Assembly (NCBI GenBank): GCA_038731975.1
Contig: JAVYQJ010000006.1
Span: forward strand, 18,411-82,410
Length of the DNA stretch: 64,000 bases
Reading direction: 5' to 3'
Source: Thermofilaceae archaeon
GTDB taxonomy: Archaea > Thermoproteota > Thermoprotei > Thermofilales > Thermofilaceae
The stretch's first letter is position 1; the number at the start of each line of letters is the position of its first letter. Shown here piece after piece: positions 33,228 through 41,515 of the stretch. Below the pieces are notes generated by a model. It did not search any database and was not told the DNA's origin. It was given only the letters and a program-made list of their open reading frames with translations. The translations under genes were made by a program, and so were the position numbers.

Positions 33228-33515
33228 ATGAGCGGCCCGGAGATGGTGAGGGCGCACATCTTCATTCGCGGTTTCGTGCAGGGGGTCGGCTTTAGGTGGT
33301 GGATGCAGCGGATGGCCCGCCGCATCGGCGTGAAGGGCTGGGTTCGCAACCTGCCGGATGGTCGAGTCGAGGCTGTGCTGGAGGGGCCTAGGGACAGGGT
33401 GGTGGAGCTGATCAAGCTGGCTAGGCGCGGCCCTTCGAGCGCGTGGGTGGAGGGCGTGGACGTCTACTGGGAGCCGTACAGGGGGGAGTTCGATGACTTC
33501 GACATCCGCTACTAG
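33228..33515 (+). CDS. acyP: Acylphosphatase
   Basis: 95 residues, the normal length of the family. The signature G-x-V-Q-G-V-G-F-R (GFVQGVGFR) supplies the phosphate-binding loop and catalytic Arg23, and [10 protein letters not shown] supplies the catalytic Asn. It hydrolyses acyl phosphates such as carbamoyl or aspartyl phosphate. ATG 33228 is 28 nt from gcttttaag; ATG 33243 is an alternative internal start. The last 23 nt overlap the next gene. Confidence 0.9.
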   Translation: MSGPEMVRAHIFIRGFVQGVGFRWWMQRMARRIGVKGWVRNLPDGRVEAVLEGPRDRVVELIKLARRGPSSAWVEGVDVYWEPYRGEFDDFDIRY

Positions 33516-34443
33516 GCACAGGGTTCACCCGGCTTGGCTCCTCCTCATTGCTTGGCTAGCCTTCCTCGTCCTCCTGCTCGCAGCGACGGGTGTGAGACCC
33601 GCGCGCTACATCAAGGTGCACGACGGCAGGTACTGGACCTGGTACGCGCCGGAGCACGTATGGAGCCGCTACGGGGACGAGATCTCCAGGTTCTTCGATT
33701 ACGCCGACAGGGTCTACGAGGCGCTGAGGGAAGACCTGGGAGTTGAGCCGCGCGAGAGGGTGTACCTGCTCGTGCACCCCGGCGGCGCCGGCTTCGCGGG
33801 CTTCGCGGTCGGTGACATAATGGAAATACGGGCGGTCACCGGCAGGCGCAGCCCCGGTATCGGCGTGGTCTACGACGCTTTCATCGGGGAGGCCTACGGG
33901 GTGCGCGGTTACTGGGCCTACGTCCTGATCGCGCACGAGGCGACGAACCTCTTCACCGGCGAGGGGGTTACCGGGGGCTGGCCGTGGGCGGATGGGACCG
34001 ACATCTGGGGTCGCGGCAGCCCCTTCCCCTACGCCGTCGCGGTGCTCGTGACGAGGCAGCTCGGCCTGGAGCAGGTATCCTCAACCCACTACAGGATCCT
34101 CGACCCGCGAGATCGGCCCTACGTGGACCTCTTCATCAGGATCGTTGAGGAGAGGGGCTGGGGCGCGATCAGGAGGATGTTCCACCTGATGCTCGAGGAC
34201 GGCGTCCGCCTTGACGCGCAGGGCCCCATCTCAAGCGAGCCGCTGAAGAGCCACTACGTCTTCCTCTACCTCAGCCTCGGCTACGGCAGCGACCTCGCAG
34301 AGGTGCTGGCGGAGCACGGCCTACCCGTGAACAGGACTCTGCTCGCGGAGCTCTCCGAAGCCTACGCGAACCGGTCGTGCGACCCCGAGGGCTGGCGGCT
34401 CGGGTACTACGAGAGGGTTTTGAAATGCGCTAGGGGTAACTGA
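33493..34443 (+). CDS. Membrane-anchored zincin-like protein of unknown activity
   Basis: 316 residues. One hydrophobic anchor or signal segment (13-33), then an exported globular domain. [13 protein letters not shown] resembles a metallopeptidase helix HExxH, with Asn in place of the second His, followed by GGWPWADG. It may be a degenerate or variant zinc peptidase; I cannot name a family. The start overlaps the acylphosphatase gene by 23 nt, so it is probably co-transcribed. The end overlaps the convergent metallo-hydrolase by 14 nt. Confidence 0.55.
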   Translation: MTSTSATRHRVHPAWLLLIAWLAFLVLLLAATGVRPARYIKVHDGRYWTWYAPEHVWSRYGDEISRFFDYADRVYEALREDLGVEPRERVYLLVHPGGAGFAGFAVGDIMEIRAVTGRRSPGIGVVYDAFIGEAYGVRGYWAYVLIAHEATNLFTGEGVTGGWPWADGTDIWGRGSPFPYAVAVLVTRQLGLEQVSSTHYRILDPRDRPYVDLFIRIVEERGWGAIRRMFHLMLEDGVRLDAQGPISSEPLKSHYVFLYLSLGYGSDLAEVLAEHGLPVNRTLLAELSEAYANRSCDPEGWRLGYYERVLKCARGN

Positions 34444-35116
34444 AGCTTTCGCCGGGCTTCAGGACGACTACGCGGGTCCTGGTGACCTCCTCCACAATGC
34501 TCTTGAAACGCCCCGGGTCGGCCCTGATCAGGGGGAAGGTGTCGTAGTGCATGGGGACAGCCACTCTCGGCCTGATCAGCTGAACGGCCTTCACGGCCTC
34601 CCTCACACCCATCGTGAAGTGGCCGCCGATGGGGAGCAGCGCGATGTCGGGCTGGTAGAGCTCGCCGATGAGAGCCATGTCGCCGAACAGGCCGGTGTCG
34701 CCAGCATGGTAGATGCTCGCGTCCCCGCCGCGGACGACGACCCCCGTGGGGCACCCCCTCTCGCTGCTGTGGACGGCTGGCGTCAGAACCACCTCCAACC
34801 CCTCCACGGCTAGGGGCCCGCCCACGTTGCCTCCAACCGCCTTGACCCCCTCGCTCGCCAACCGCTCGGCCAGCTCGTAAACCGCCAGCACGACGGCTCC
34901 GGTGAGCTTGGCCAGTTCAACGGCGTTGCCCAGGTGGTCGCCGTGGTCGTGCGTGACGATGATGTAGTCGACCCTCCTCCCCCTGTAGTCGGACGGCTTG
35001 ACGGGTGACAGGGGGTTCTCGAGCCAAGGGTCGATGAGGAGGGTCTTCGCGGAACCGTCAAGCCCCTTGATCTCGATCTCGAAGGCCGCGTGACCGAGGA
35101 ACTTGACTCTGGCCAC
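34430..35116 (-). CDS. UPF0173-type metallo-beta-lactamase-fold hydrolase
   Basis: 228 residues. It starts VKFLGHAAFEI, has the zinc motif THDHGDH and then distal His/Asp ligands in HAGDTGLFGD, GGHFTMG and PMHYDTFP. Length and motif order match the UPF0173 metal-dependent hydrolases, whose substrate is not settled. GTG 35116 lies about 25 nt from a TATA-like ctaaaaagg. Confidence 0.85.
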   Translation of the reverse strand: MARVKFLGHAAFEIEIKGLDGSAKTLLIDPWLENPLSPVKPSDYRGRRVDYIIVTHDHGDHLGNAVELAKLTGAVVLAVYELAERLASEGVKAVGGNVGGPLAVEGLEVVLTPAVHSSERGCPTGVVVRGGDASIYHAGDTGLFGDMALIGELYQPDIALLPIGGHFTMGVREAVKAVQLIRPRVAVPMHYDTFPLIRADPGRFKSIVEEVTRTRVVVLKPGESFSYP

Positions 35117-35148
35117 GCCACGGCGTGGGCGTGGAGGCTAAAAAGGTT

Positions 35149-36111
35149 TCAGTATGGGTTATCGTAGTCGACCAGGTTCAGCGGCTTCTCACCCCTCAGG
35201 TAGCGCGCAACGTTCTCGGCTGCGAACTCGAGGCAGCTCCTCCTCGCCGACCGGGTCCAGCCGGCCTTGTGGGGGGTGGCGATGACGTTGGGGAGCTTGT
35301 GGATTCCCAGCCTCGAGGGAGCCCCCTCGGCCGGCGGGTACAGCCACCAGACGTCTACCGCCGCCCCAGCGATCCAGCCCTCCGTTAAAGCCCTGTAGAG
35401 CGCCTCCTCATCTACGACGGGCCCCCTCCCGACGTTCACTAGGTAGGCTGTCGCCTTCATCGCTCTCAGAACTCTCTCGTTGATGAGCCCCCTCGTCTCG
35501 GGAGTCAACGGTAGCGCCACGACGAGGAAGTCTGCTTCGCCAGCTACGCGGGGGAGCTCCTCTGGCCCTACGACGAGATCGGCGAGCCCGTCGGGCTGCG
35601 GGCGCCTCTTGACGCCCACTACCCTCGCGCCCAGGCACTTGCACATCCTCGCCAGCTCCCTCCCGATCTCGCCGTAACCCACGATCACCACGTTTTTCCC
35701 CGCGAAATCCTCGAGGAACGTGGACTCGCTCCACGGAACCCAACCCCCCTCCCTAACGGTCAGGTGCATCTGCGCCACCCTCTTCGCGAGCGCCAGCATC
35801 AGGGCGAGAGCGTGCTCGGCGACGGCCCGGGCGTTGCAACCCTTCGCTGAAGCCAGGAGAATCCCCCTGCTTTTCAGCAGCTCCAGGTCGTAGCTGTCGA
35901 CGCCGGCGGAGACCGCCTGCACGAACTTCAACCGCTCGGCTCCCGCAATGGCTTCGGGGGGTGGGTTCCCGACGGCGACTTCAGCGTCCTTCAGCTCCTC
36001 GACGATGCCTTCCCTCCCGGCCGCCGCCACGCGGGCTAGCCCTCCCAACCGGCTCCGGAAGAGCTCGAGCTCCCACTCGCGCGCGGCCCACGCTAGGACC
36101 ACCTTTCGCAT
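35149..36111 (-). CDS. D-isomer-specific 2-hydroxyacid dehydrogenase
   Basis: 320 residues. The NAD-binding motif GYGEIG is at 145-150, catalytic Arg229 is in NVGRGP and His281 in TPHKAGW. The acidic residue usual in the D-V-F-E-x-E-P stretch is not evident: the sequence there is DVWWLYPP. A 2-ketoacid reductase role (glyoxylate, hydroxypyruvate or similar) is likely but the substrate is open. ATG 36111 is 25 nt from cccttataacc (36131-36141), a TATA-like box at the very end of the upstream RNase H gene; the frame could also be opened at 36153, but that would precede the promoter. Confidence 0.82.
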   Translation of the reverse strand: MRKVVLAWAAREWELELFRSRLGGLARVAAAGREGIVEELKDAEVAVGNPPPEAIAGAERLKFVQAVSAGVDSYDLELLKSRGILLASAKGCNARAVAEHALALMLALAKRVAQMHLTVREGGWVPWSESTFLEDFAGKNVVIVGYGEIGRELARMCKCLGARVVGVKRRPQPDGLADLVVGPEELPRVAGEADFLVVALPLTPETRGLINERVLRAMKATAYLVNVGRGPVVDEEALYRALTEGWIAGAAVDVWWLYPPAEGAPSRLGIHKLPNVIATPHKAGWTRSARRSCLEFAAENVARYLRGEKPLNLVDYDNPY

Positions 36112-36133
36112 GACGCTAGCATAGGGCTCTCCC

Positions 36134-36640
36134 TTATAACCTTTCGAGGCCACGGCTCCGCAGGAAGGCGCGCCAGCGACGCTCGCTGTAGGCTGACAGA
36201 GCCTCGGGGTGCTCCCTGATGTACTCCCTCAGGGCTTCAAGGCTGAGAGCGTCGGCCTCCCGGTTCCCCTCGCGGGGGATCCAGACGTACCTCCGCCTCG
36301 GGAAGCGGGAGAGCAGCTCGACAGCCCTCCTGTAGAGGGGGGCGATGCGCGGGCTTCTCACTGCGTAGCGGCCCTGCAGCTGCCGTATGACGAGCTGGCT
36401 GTCGCCCTTGACGACGAGCTCGCTGCCCGCGCAGCCGTTGGCGATGAGCCACTCGAGCGCCCTGATGAGGGCGGTGTACTCCGCGACGTTGTTCGTCACG
36501 TCGTCGCCCTTGTAGCCGGCGCCCACGATCCCCTTGCCGGCCGCGATTCTCTCCCCATCCCTGTAGACTACGAAGCCGTACGCGGCGATCCCTCCCGGGT
36601 TGACCGGCTCGCAAAGCCCGTCGAAGTAGACGGTTATCAT
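36134..36640 (-). CDS. rnhA: RNase HI-type ribonuclease H
   Basis: 168 residues. The four acidic residues D7, E54, D80 and D130 are in the expected RNase HI positions (VYFDG, NNVAEY, VKGDSQ, NREADA). It degrades RNA in RNA-DNA hybrids. There is an extra ~35-residue C-terminal tail rich in Arg and Glu. ATG 36640 overlaps the stop of the coiled-coil gene (ATGA). Confidence 0.88.
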   Translation of the reverse strand: MITVYFDGLCEPVNPGGIAAYGFVVYRDGERIAAGKGIVGAGYKGDDVTNNVAEYTALIRALEWLIANGCAGSELVVKGDSQLVIRQLQGRYAVRSPRIAPLYRRAVELLSRFPRRRYVWIPREGNREADALSLEALREYIREHPEALSAYSERRWRAFLRSRGLERL

Positions 36641-36963
36641 CGACGCGCCCCCCGCTCCTTGAGGAGCTCGATGAGCGCCAGCACGCGCTGGATCATCTCC
36701 TTGTTCGCGGCGAGCTCCTCCCGTATCTCGTCCACCTCGTTCGCCAGGGCGAAGATCGTGCTGTACACCTCCCTAACCCTGTTGCGCAGCTCGGCGGGCA
36801 CGTGTCCCAGCGCCCTCATCTTATCCATCAGGGACTGAACCATGAGGAACTGCTGCTCGAGCTTCCCGGTCAAATCGGCTATCATCCGCTCCCTCTTCTC
36901 CACCTCCCTCAACAGTGCCTGCAACCTCTTCTCCACCAACTCGAGGATCGGCGGAGCCTCCAT
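36637..36963 (-). CDS. Coiled-coil protein, prefoldin-like helices
   Basis: 108 residues, almost entirely helical with heptads (LVEKRLQALLREVEKRERM; VREVYSTIFALANEVDEIRE). Two long helices joined by a short loop near residue 50 suggest a hairpin, but no family is recognised. ATG 36963 begins 10 nt after the upstream stop and the stop overlaps the RNase H start, so these three genes form one operon with the HTH regulator upstream. Confidence 0.6.
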   Translation of the reverse strand: MEAPPILELVEKRLQALLREVEKRERMIADLTGKLEQQFLMVQSLMDKMRALGHVPAELRNRVREVYSTIFALANEVDEIREELAANKEMIQRVLALIELLKERGARR

Positions 36964-36973
36964 CGTGCTACGG

Positions 36974-37891
36974 CTACTCGAGGAGGACGGCATCGTCGAC
37001 TTCACCGTCCCCGTCGGTGTCCACGCCCTCGACGACGTGGGCGACCGCGCTGTCGTCGTGCGCGTTCGGCTCGGCGAGGCGGGCTCCCTGCTTGAATAGG
37101 GCTGCGAAAGCGGCCTTCGTCCCCGGCAGGTGGACGCCGGCGATCAGGAGGACGCGCCCACTGCCGAAGGGGTTGTCGATGAGCTCGACGACGCCGTGGT
37201 TGTCGTCGCTGTACACCCTCCCGCTGCACCTGGAGACGAGGGCGAAGCCCCTCCTTTCGTCGAAGTACACGGGCAGGTGCTCGTTGAGCCGCGCTGCCAG
37301 CATGTTGGCCGCGGGCCCTCCCACCACGATGACGCCCCCCTTCGAGAGGTCGAGTCGGGGGTCGGTGTCCAGCGCGATCTCCAGCTCGACCGTGGAACCG
37401 TAGGATGCCCCGAGCGCGTAGGCGAGGCGGGCTGCCAGGTAGTGGTCGCGCCCCCTACCCCTGAAGGGGCCGTGGGGCTCCGGGCTTCCGAGCACCATCA
37501 CGACCCGGTTGCCGTTTCGGAGGAGCTCCTCGAGGATGGGGGATGGCGAGGGCGCGGCCAACCCCAGCTCCCTCCTCCTCAGGAGGACGACGAAGCCGTC
37601 AGCGGCCAGGGAGTACCTCGTAGCGGTCGCCCCCCTCCGCCGCTCGACGCCCGCCTCGACTACGAGCCCGCACTCCTTCAGTTTGGCCATGTGGTAGTAG
37701 ACGAGCTGCTCGTTGACGCCGAGCTCCCTGGCGACGTCCATGGGGAACTTCGGCTCGGCCGCCAAGCTCCTCAGGATCGCGAAGCGGGTTTCGTTTGAGA
37801 GTGCCTGCAGGGCCTCCGGGCCGTCGACCTGCCTCACGTAACCGACGAGCCTGCCGCTCGAGGGGTCCACTAGGGCGAGCAGATCATCCAT
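36974..37891 (-). CDS. ArsR-like HTH protein with C-terminal GGPAAN domain
   Basis: 305 residues. A winged helix (about 30-95; ETRFAILRSLA, then NEQLVYYHMAKLKECGLV) of the ArsR/MarR kind is followed by a domain (about 110-305) with GGVIVVGGPAANMLA, a pattern shared with the C-terminal domain of archaeal S-layer-type proteins and common in HTH fusions in this group. The end has DTDGDGEVDD, a calcium-loop-like motif. There is no signal peptide, so it is a cytoplasmic regulator. ATG 37891 has a GGAGG Shine-Dalgarno; a longer frame to 38080 is unlikely. Confidence 0.68.
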   Translation of the reverse strand: MDDLLALVDPSSGRLVGYVRQVDGPEALQALSNETRFAILRSLAAEPKFPMDVARELGVNEQLVYYHMAKLKECGLVVEAGVERRRGATATRYSLAADGFVVLLRRRELGLAAPSPSPILEELLRNGNRVVMVLGSPEPHGPFRGRGRDHYLAARLAYALGASYGSTVELEIALDTDPRLDLSKGGVIVVGGPAANMLAARLNEHLPVYFDERRGFALVSRCSGRVYSDDNHGVVELIDNPFGSGRVLLIAGVHLPGTKAAFAALFKQGARLAEPNAHDDSAVAHVVEGVDTDGDGEVDDAVLLE

Positions 37892-38021
37892 CACTAAAAC
37901 CCTCCTTTTTATGGTCAATAAATCCCTTTCTGCAACGCAGGCTGGAACCGGCGCAACCCGGTTGAACCCCCCGGATGACTTTCCCAGGAAAGGATAAGAG
38001 CGCGGCCGCGGGGCGCACTCG

Positions 38022-39308
38022 ATGAGGATCGCGGTCTTCGAGGATGGCGCCGTCAGCAACCTCTCCCCTCTGACTCTCACGAGGGCGGTCTTCGACTTGA
38101 GGGTGGGCCGCTACACCCTCCTCGAGAGGGTGCAGATGAAGTTCGGCACAGCCGACCTTGCCCTTGTCAGGGGGTACCTGGCCGAGTACTACCGGGAGGT
38201 TCGTAAACTCGAAGTGGAGGTGGGGGACGCGGATGACGACGTCCTCCTCGTCAACCCGCGCTTCGTTCTCGACCCGCGCGCGATGGGTGCCCTCGAGAAG
38301 CTGTGCTCGGAGGGGAGGCGCTTCATCCTGCTCAGCGGCGCCGACGTTGTGGGGGCTCTCCTCCCGCGGCACGTCGGGCTGGAGCGCCTCCACGTCCCCG
38401 TGGATAGCTCCGATCTGGTGAGGAGCGTGAAGGGCAGGGTGGAGCCGCTCTACATCGAAGGATCCCCCATCGACTACCCCTGGCAGCTGGTCGAGCTCAA
38501 CAGCCGAATCCTTCCCGACGACGCTGCTTGCGGAGGCGGGGTTCTCGGGGAGGTCGACGAGACCGTGAAGGTGCTTGGGAGGGGCGGGCTCGCCGTAGGG
38601 GAGGGCGCCGTTGTGGAGCCTTACGTCGTGCTCGACACGAGGAAGGGGCCGATCCTCATCGAGAGTGGGGCGGAGGTGAAGGCGCACGCGTACGTCGAGG
38701 GCCCCTGCGTCATAGGCCGGGGAACCGTGGTGATGCCGGGAGCCCGAGTGAGGGAGGGGTGCTCGATAGGCCCCGTCTGCAGGGTTGGTGGTGAGGTGGA
38801 GGAGTCGATCATCCACGGCTTCAGCAACAAGTACCACGACGGCTTCCTCGGCCACGCTTACGTCGGGGAGTGGGTCAACCTCGGCGCTTTGACGACAAAC
38901 AGCGACCTGAAGAACACGTACGGGACGGTCAGGGTCGGCGTAGGGGCGCGGAGGTTGGATACGGGCCGGGTGAAGGTGGGGGCCTTCATCGCCGACTTCG
39001 TGAAGACCGCGATTGGGACGCTCATCTACACCGGAAAGCGGGTCGGCGTATCCAGCCACCTCCACGGCGTGGTCGTGGAGGACGTGCCCTCCTTCACGAT
39101 CTACGCCAAATCGCTGGGCCAGGAACCGGTTGAGCTGAGGTTGGAGTCCGCGGTTGAAACGGCTAGGAGGATGATGGCGAGAAGGGGCGTTTCAATGCCG
39201 AAGGCGCTGGAGGCCCTGCTCGAGCGGGTCTTCGAGCTCACGAGATCAGAGAGAGCCGCTGCAGGCGTGAGGGCAGCGACCTTCCAGCTGGTCCGCCAGC
39301 CCGAGTGA
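38022..39308 (+). CDS. GlmU-like sugar-1-phosphate nucleotidyltransferase / acetyltransferase-type protein
   Basis: 428 residues. The first ~190 form a nucleotidyltransferase-like domain (IAVFEDG...SPLTLTR) and the next ~190 a left-handed beta-helix with hexapeptide repeats (VVEPYVVLD, VIGRGTVVMPGARV). A conserved acetyltransferase-like loop (GEWVNLGALTTNSDLKNTYG) follows. This fits bifunctional enzymes that make UDP-GlcNAc-like nucleotide sugars. Both activities are inferred; the N-terminal domain lacks the usual G-x-G-T-R motif. Confidence 0.72.
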   Translation: MRIAVFEDGAVSNLSPLTLTRAVFDLRVGRYTLLERVQMKFGTADLALVRGYLAEYYREVRKLEVEVGDADDDVLLVNPRFVLDPRAMGALEKLCSEGRRFILLSGADVVGALLPRHVGLERLHVPVDSSDLVRSVKGRVEPLYIEGSPIDYPWQLVELNSRILPDDAACGGGVLGEVDETVKVLGRGGLAVGEGAVVEPYVVLDTRKGPILIESGAEVKAHAYVEGPCVIGRGTVVMPGARVREGCSIGPVCRVGGEVEESIIHGFSNKYHDGFLGHAYVGEWVNLGALTTNSDLKNTYGTVRVGVGARRLDTGRVKVGAFIADFVKTAIGTLIYTGKRVGVSSHLHGVVVEDVPSFTIYAKSLGQEPVELRLESAVETARRMMARRGVSMPKALEALLERVFELTRSERAAAGVRAATFQLVRQPE

Positions 39309-39309
39309 G

Positions 39310-39729
39310 CTAGGGGGTCTCGAGCAGAACCCTCCCGCCAGCAGCATCGAGGTGGGCGTAGAACCTGTTTAGGACTCCTCTGCCTAGCAGGAGCCTCCTG
39401 AGGAGCGGGTGGGCCCACACCTTCACCAGCCCCAGGGGTTCGCCGCAGAGGTAGATTCGAGCCAGAGCCGCGCTCAACCTGACCGGGAGGAATCCGCCGT
39501 GCAGCGCGTATACCTCCTCGTCCACGGCGGTGTAGTCGAGCTCCAGCCTGCCCCAAACCTCCTCCGTTAGAAGGAGGGTGCCGTCGAAGCCCGTGTCGAC
39601 GTAGAAGAGCTCCTCAACGCTCCTTCCCGTCACCGGGTTTTCCAGCCTCACTCTCACCGCCGGTGCCGGCGGCGACCGGGACCTGTCGTAGAAACCCTCA
39701 CACCTCAAGCCCCCCGCCCCCAACCTCAA
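39310..39729 (-). CDS. Retropepsin-like (clan AA) aspartic protease
   Basis: About 139 residues from TTG 39729 (or 132 from TTG 39708). The active-site motif DTGFDG, with FYV before it, is that of single-domain retroviral-type proteases, which work as dimers. There is a second hydrophobic strand (ARIYLCG) and a third near the end (LGRGVLN). It overlaps the end of the RHH-type gene. A role with that partner, for example regulated proteolysis, is inferred. Confidence 0.72.
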   Translation of the reverse strand: MRLGAGGLRCEGFYDRSRSPPAPAVRVRLENPVTGRSVEELFYVDTGFDGTLLLTEEVWGRLELDYTAVDEEVYALHGGFLPVRLSAALARIYLCGEPLGLVKVWAHPLLRRLLLGRGVLNRFYAHLDAAGGRVLLETP

Positions 39730-40087
39730 CGAACTCGACCCGCCTCGCCCCCAGCGGCTTGATGAGGGAGTTCCTCAGGAGGCCGGCCTCGTACATGCTC
39801 CGCAGCTTCTCCACAGCCTCCTCCAGCGTCTCGCAGAGGAAGCTGACAGCACCGTCGTTGGCCACCACCAGGTAGCCCTTGTCCCTCCCCCCGGCCAGCC
39901 GGTTGGCGGCGGACCTGAGGGACTCACGTGCGTCCTTCGCGGGCTCGATGGGTGGGGGGGCTCTAAGCCACATCTCGAGGGCCTGGTTGACGGCCTGGGA
40001 CACCGTTATCCCCAGCAGCGCTGCCCTCGCCTTGACCTCCGCGTAGAGCCTCTCATCAACTCCCCTGACGAAGACCCCTTTAGCCAC
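39698..40087 (-). CDS. RHH-type DNA-binding protein (antitoxin-like)
   Basis: 129 residues. The first ~45 make a ribbon-helix-helix domain (VFVRGVDERLYAEVK; ITVSQAVNQALEMWL). The C-terminal part has a small alpha/beta domain (GYLVVANDGAVSFLC, then EEAVEKLRSMYEAG). GTG 40087 is preferred because a TATA-like atattaag lies 26 nt upstream; a longer frame to 40141 would begin upstream of that promoter. It overlaps and precedes the aspartic protease gene. Repeated GATATC sites in its promoter suggest self-repression. Confidence 0.65.
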   Translation of the reverse strand: MAKGVFVRGVDERLYAEVKARAALLGITVSQAVNQALEMWLRAPPPIEPAKDARESLRSAANRLAGGRDKGYLVVANDGAVSFLCETLEEAVEKLRSMYEAGLLRNSLIKPLGARRVEFVEVGGGGLEV

Positions 40088-40091
40088 GGGA

Positions 40092-40117
40092 GGATATCCT
40101 GATATCTGGATATTAAG
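40092..40117 (-). promoter_or_regulatory. TATA-like box with GATATC-type repeats (operator-like)
   Basis: Plus-strand text: ggatatcc (40092-40099), gatatc (40101-40106) and ggatatta (40108-40115). These are two full and one imperfect copies, 8 bp apart, between the TATA-like atattaag (40110-40117) and GTG 40087. This layout fits a ribbon-helix-helix dimer array. Confidence 0.5.
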
Positions 40118-40162
40118 CTTTCCGAGCGAAGCTCTCTTCAACCAGCCCGTGTTGGAGCCGGC

Positions 40163-41122
40163 GTGCTGCGGAGAGTCTCTGAGCTCGACTTGAGCGGCGA
40201 ATGCCAGCGCCTCGGCGTCGACCTACCGAAGGTGCTAAGCGTCTACAACTTCCACTTCTGGTTCAACGGTAGTTCTGCGAAGATCGTCTTGAGCCTCGAG
40301 CCTCCCGCCGTCGCCTCCGTGGGGATCGACGGGCTTGCACGCGTGTACGCGGGGGAGGGCCTCGATCGGGCGGAGCTGGAGGAGAGGCTGGTCAGCGTGC
40401 TGGGGCTTCGCGAGGATCCAGCGGAGTTCTACCGGCTGGCAAGAAGCGACCCTCTGCTGGCGCCCTTCGCGAGCGAGTGGGCGGGGTGGAGGTTGAGGAG
40501 CACGGGCCTGTGGTGGGCGCTAGTCACAGCCGTCTGCCAGCAGAACGCCAGCTTCCGGCAGGGCTGGAGGATGCTGGCCAAGCTCGTGAACCGCTACGGG
40601 AGGGGGGTTGAGCTCGAGGGCGAGGGGTGGGTCCCGCTGCCGCCGAGCCCCCACGACGTCCTCTCCGACCCCAGCAAGCTCAGGGAGGCGGGGCTGGGCT
40701 ACCGCGCCGACACGGTGGTGCGCATCGCCGAGCGCTTCGTGAGAGGAGAGGTGCCCGACGAGGGGGAGCTGGCCAGGATGGAGGCTGGCGAGGCCGAGCG
40801 ATCGCTCAAGACGGTTAGGGGAGTGGGCAGCTACACGGCCAGGCTGGCGCTCGCTCTCAGCGCGAGGAGGTACGAGCTGCCGCCCATCGACAGGTGGGTG
40901 AGAGCGCTAGCGTCCCGAGCCTACGGGGTGAGCGGGGGCGAGGTGGAGTCCGCCTGGGTGAACAGGTGGGGCCGCTGGTCAGCGCTAGCCGTCGTCGCTC
41001 TGACGGTTGCGCTCGACGCCGCCCCCCTCAGGGAGGCCCTAGCCCGCCTCGAAGCCGGGCGCCTGCTACCCGAGCCGGGCAAGCTGAGCCCATCCACGCT
41101 CTGGTCCTTCGCACTATGCTAG
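40163..41122 (+). CDS. HhH-GPD DNA glycosylase, AlkA-like
   Basis: 319 residues. The N-terminal beta-rich part (1-90) is followed by the helical HhH-GPD core: the hairpin is VRGVGSYTARLAL and the catalytic Asp is in PPIDRW near residue 242. There are no Fe-S cysteines behind it, which separates it from EndoIII and MutY. The acid-only active site and the QQN segment suggest the AlkA / 8-oxoguanine-type family that removes damaged bases. GTG 40163 is the start used. Confidence 0.78.
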   Translation: MLRRVSELDLSGECQRLGVDLPKVLSVYNFHFWFNGSSAKIVLSLEPPAVASVGIDGLARVYAGEGLDRAELEERLVSVLGLREDPAEFYRLARSDPLLAPFASEWAGWRLRSTGLWWALVTAVCQQNASFRQGWRMLAKLVNRYGRGVELEGEGWVPLPPSPHDVLSDPSKLREAGLGYRADTVVRIAERFVRGEVPDEGELARMEAGEAERSLKTVRGVGSYTARLALALSARRYELPPIDRWVRALASRAYGVSGGEVESAWVNRWGRWSALAVVALTVALDAAPLREALARLEAGRLLPEPGKLSPSTLWSFALC

Positions 41123-41387
41123 GCGCGCTTGCGACCTGAAAGGTGACGCGCAGACTCCGGGAGGGTTCGAGCTCGCGGCCATCGAGCGCTACCATCAGCT
41201 CCGATGAATCGTCGATTCTCATGGGCACTTCAGCGGCGCGATCCACCCTAGAAAACTAATGATCAACTCCGATAAACTAGTCGTTGACTTCGATGGGGAA
41301 ATCTTCCACCTTCAGCTTTCCCCCCCTTCTCCAGCCCCTGCGATGGTCTCTGCGGCCTTCCACATGGCGATGCTCAACAGTCGCTTA

Positions 41388-41478
41388 GCAGCGTTGCCCG
41401 GTTCGCGCAACGCTGCACGAACCTCCCTTACGCGGGAAACCAACCCGCTTCGAGGAGCCGCCGAACAGGACGGCGGCT
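41388..41478. other. Three consecutive stem-loops in a 393-nt gap (candidate structured RNA)
   Basis: Stem 1 is a perfect 10-bp repeat GCAGCGTTGC/GCAACGCTGC with a 9-nt loop (41388-41416). Stem 2 is GCGGG/CCCGC with a 7-nt loop (41432-41448), and outer CCTC/GAGG can also pair. Stem 3 is AGCCGCC/GGCGGCT with a 9-nt loop (41456-41478). Neither strand shows a convincing protein. The rest of the gap (41123-41387 and 41479-41515) holds only short ORFs that I cannot support. Confidence 0.35.
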
Positions 41479-41515
41479 GCAAAACCCTTTTCTACTTGTA
41501 GCAGAGGAAGCCCCC

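Noticed and set aside
37884..39065. Long minus-strand frame opposite the GlmU-like gene
   Set aside because: The plus strand shows hexapeptide repeats; the minus frame has His/Asp/Pro-rich shadow composition.
41028..41501. Small frames at 41028-41246 (minus) and 41259-41501 (plus)
   Set aside because: No fold-like pattern, no promoter and conflict with the glycosylase 3' end; too weak to report as genes.
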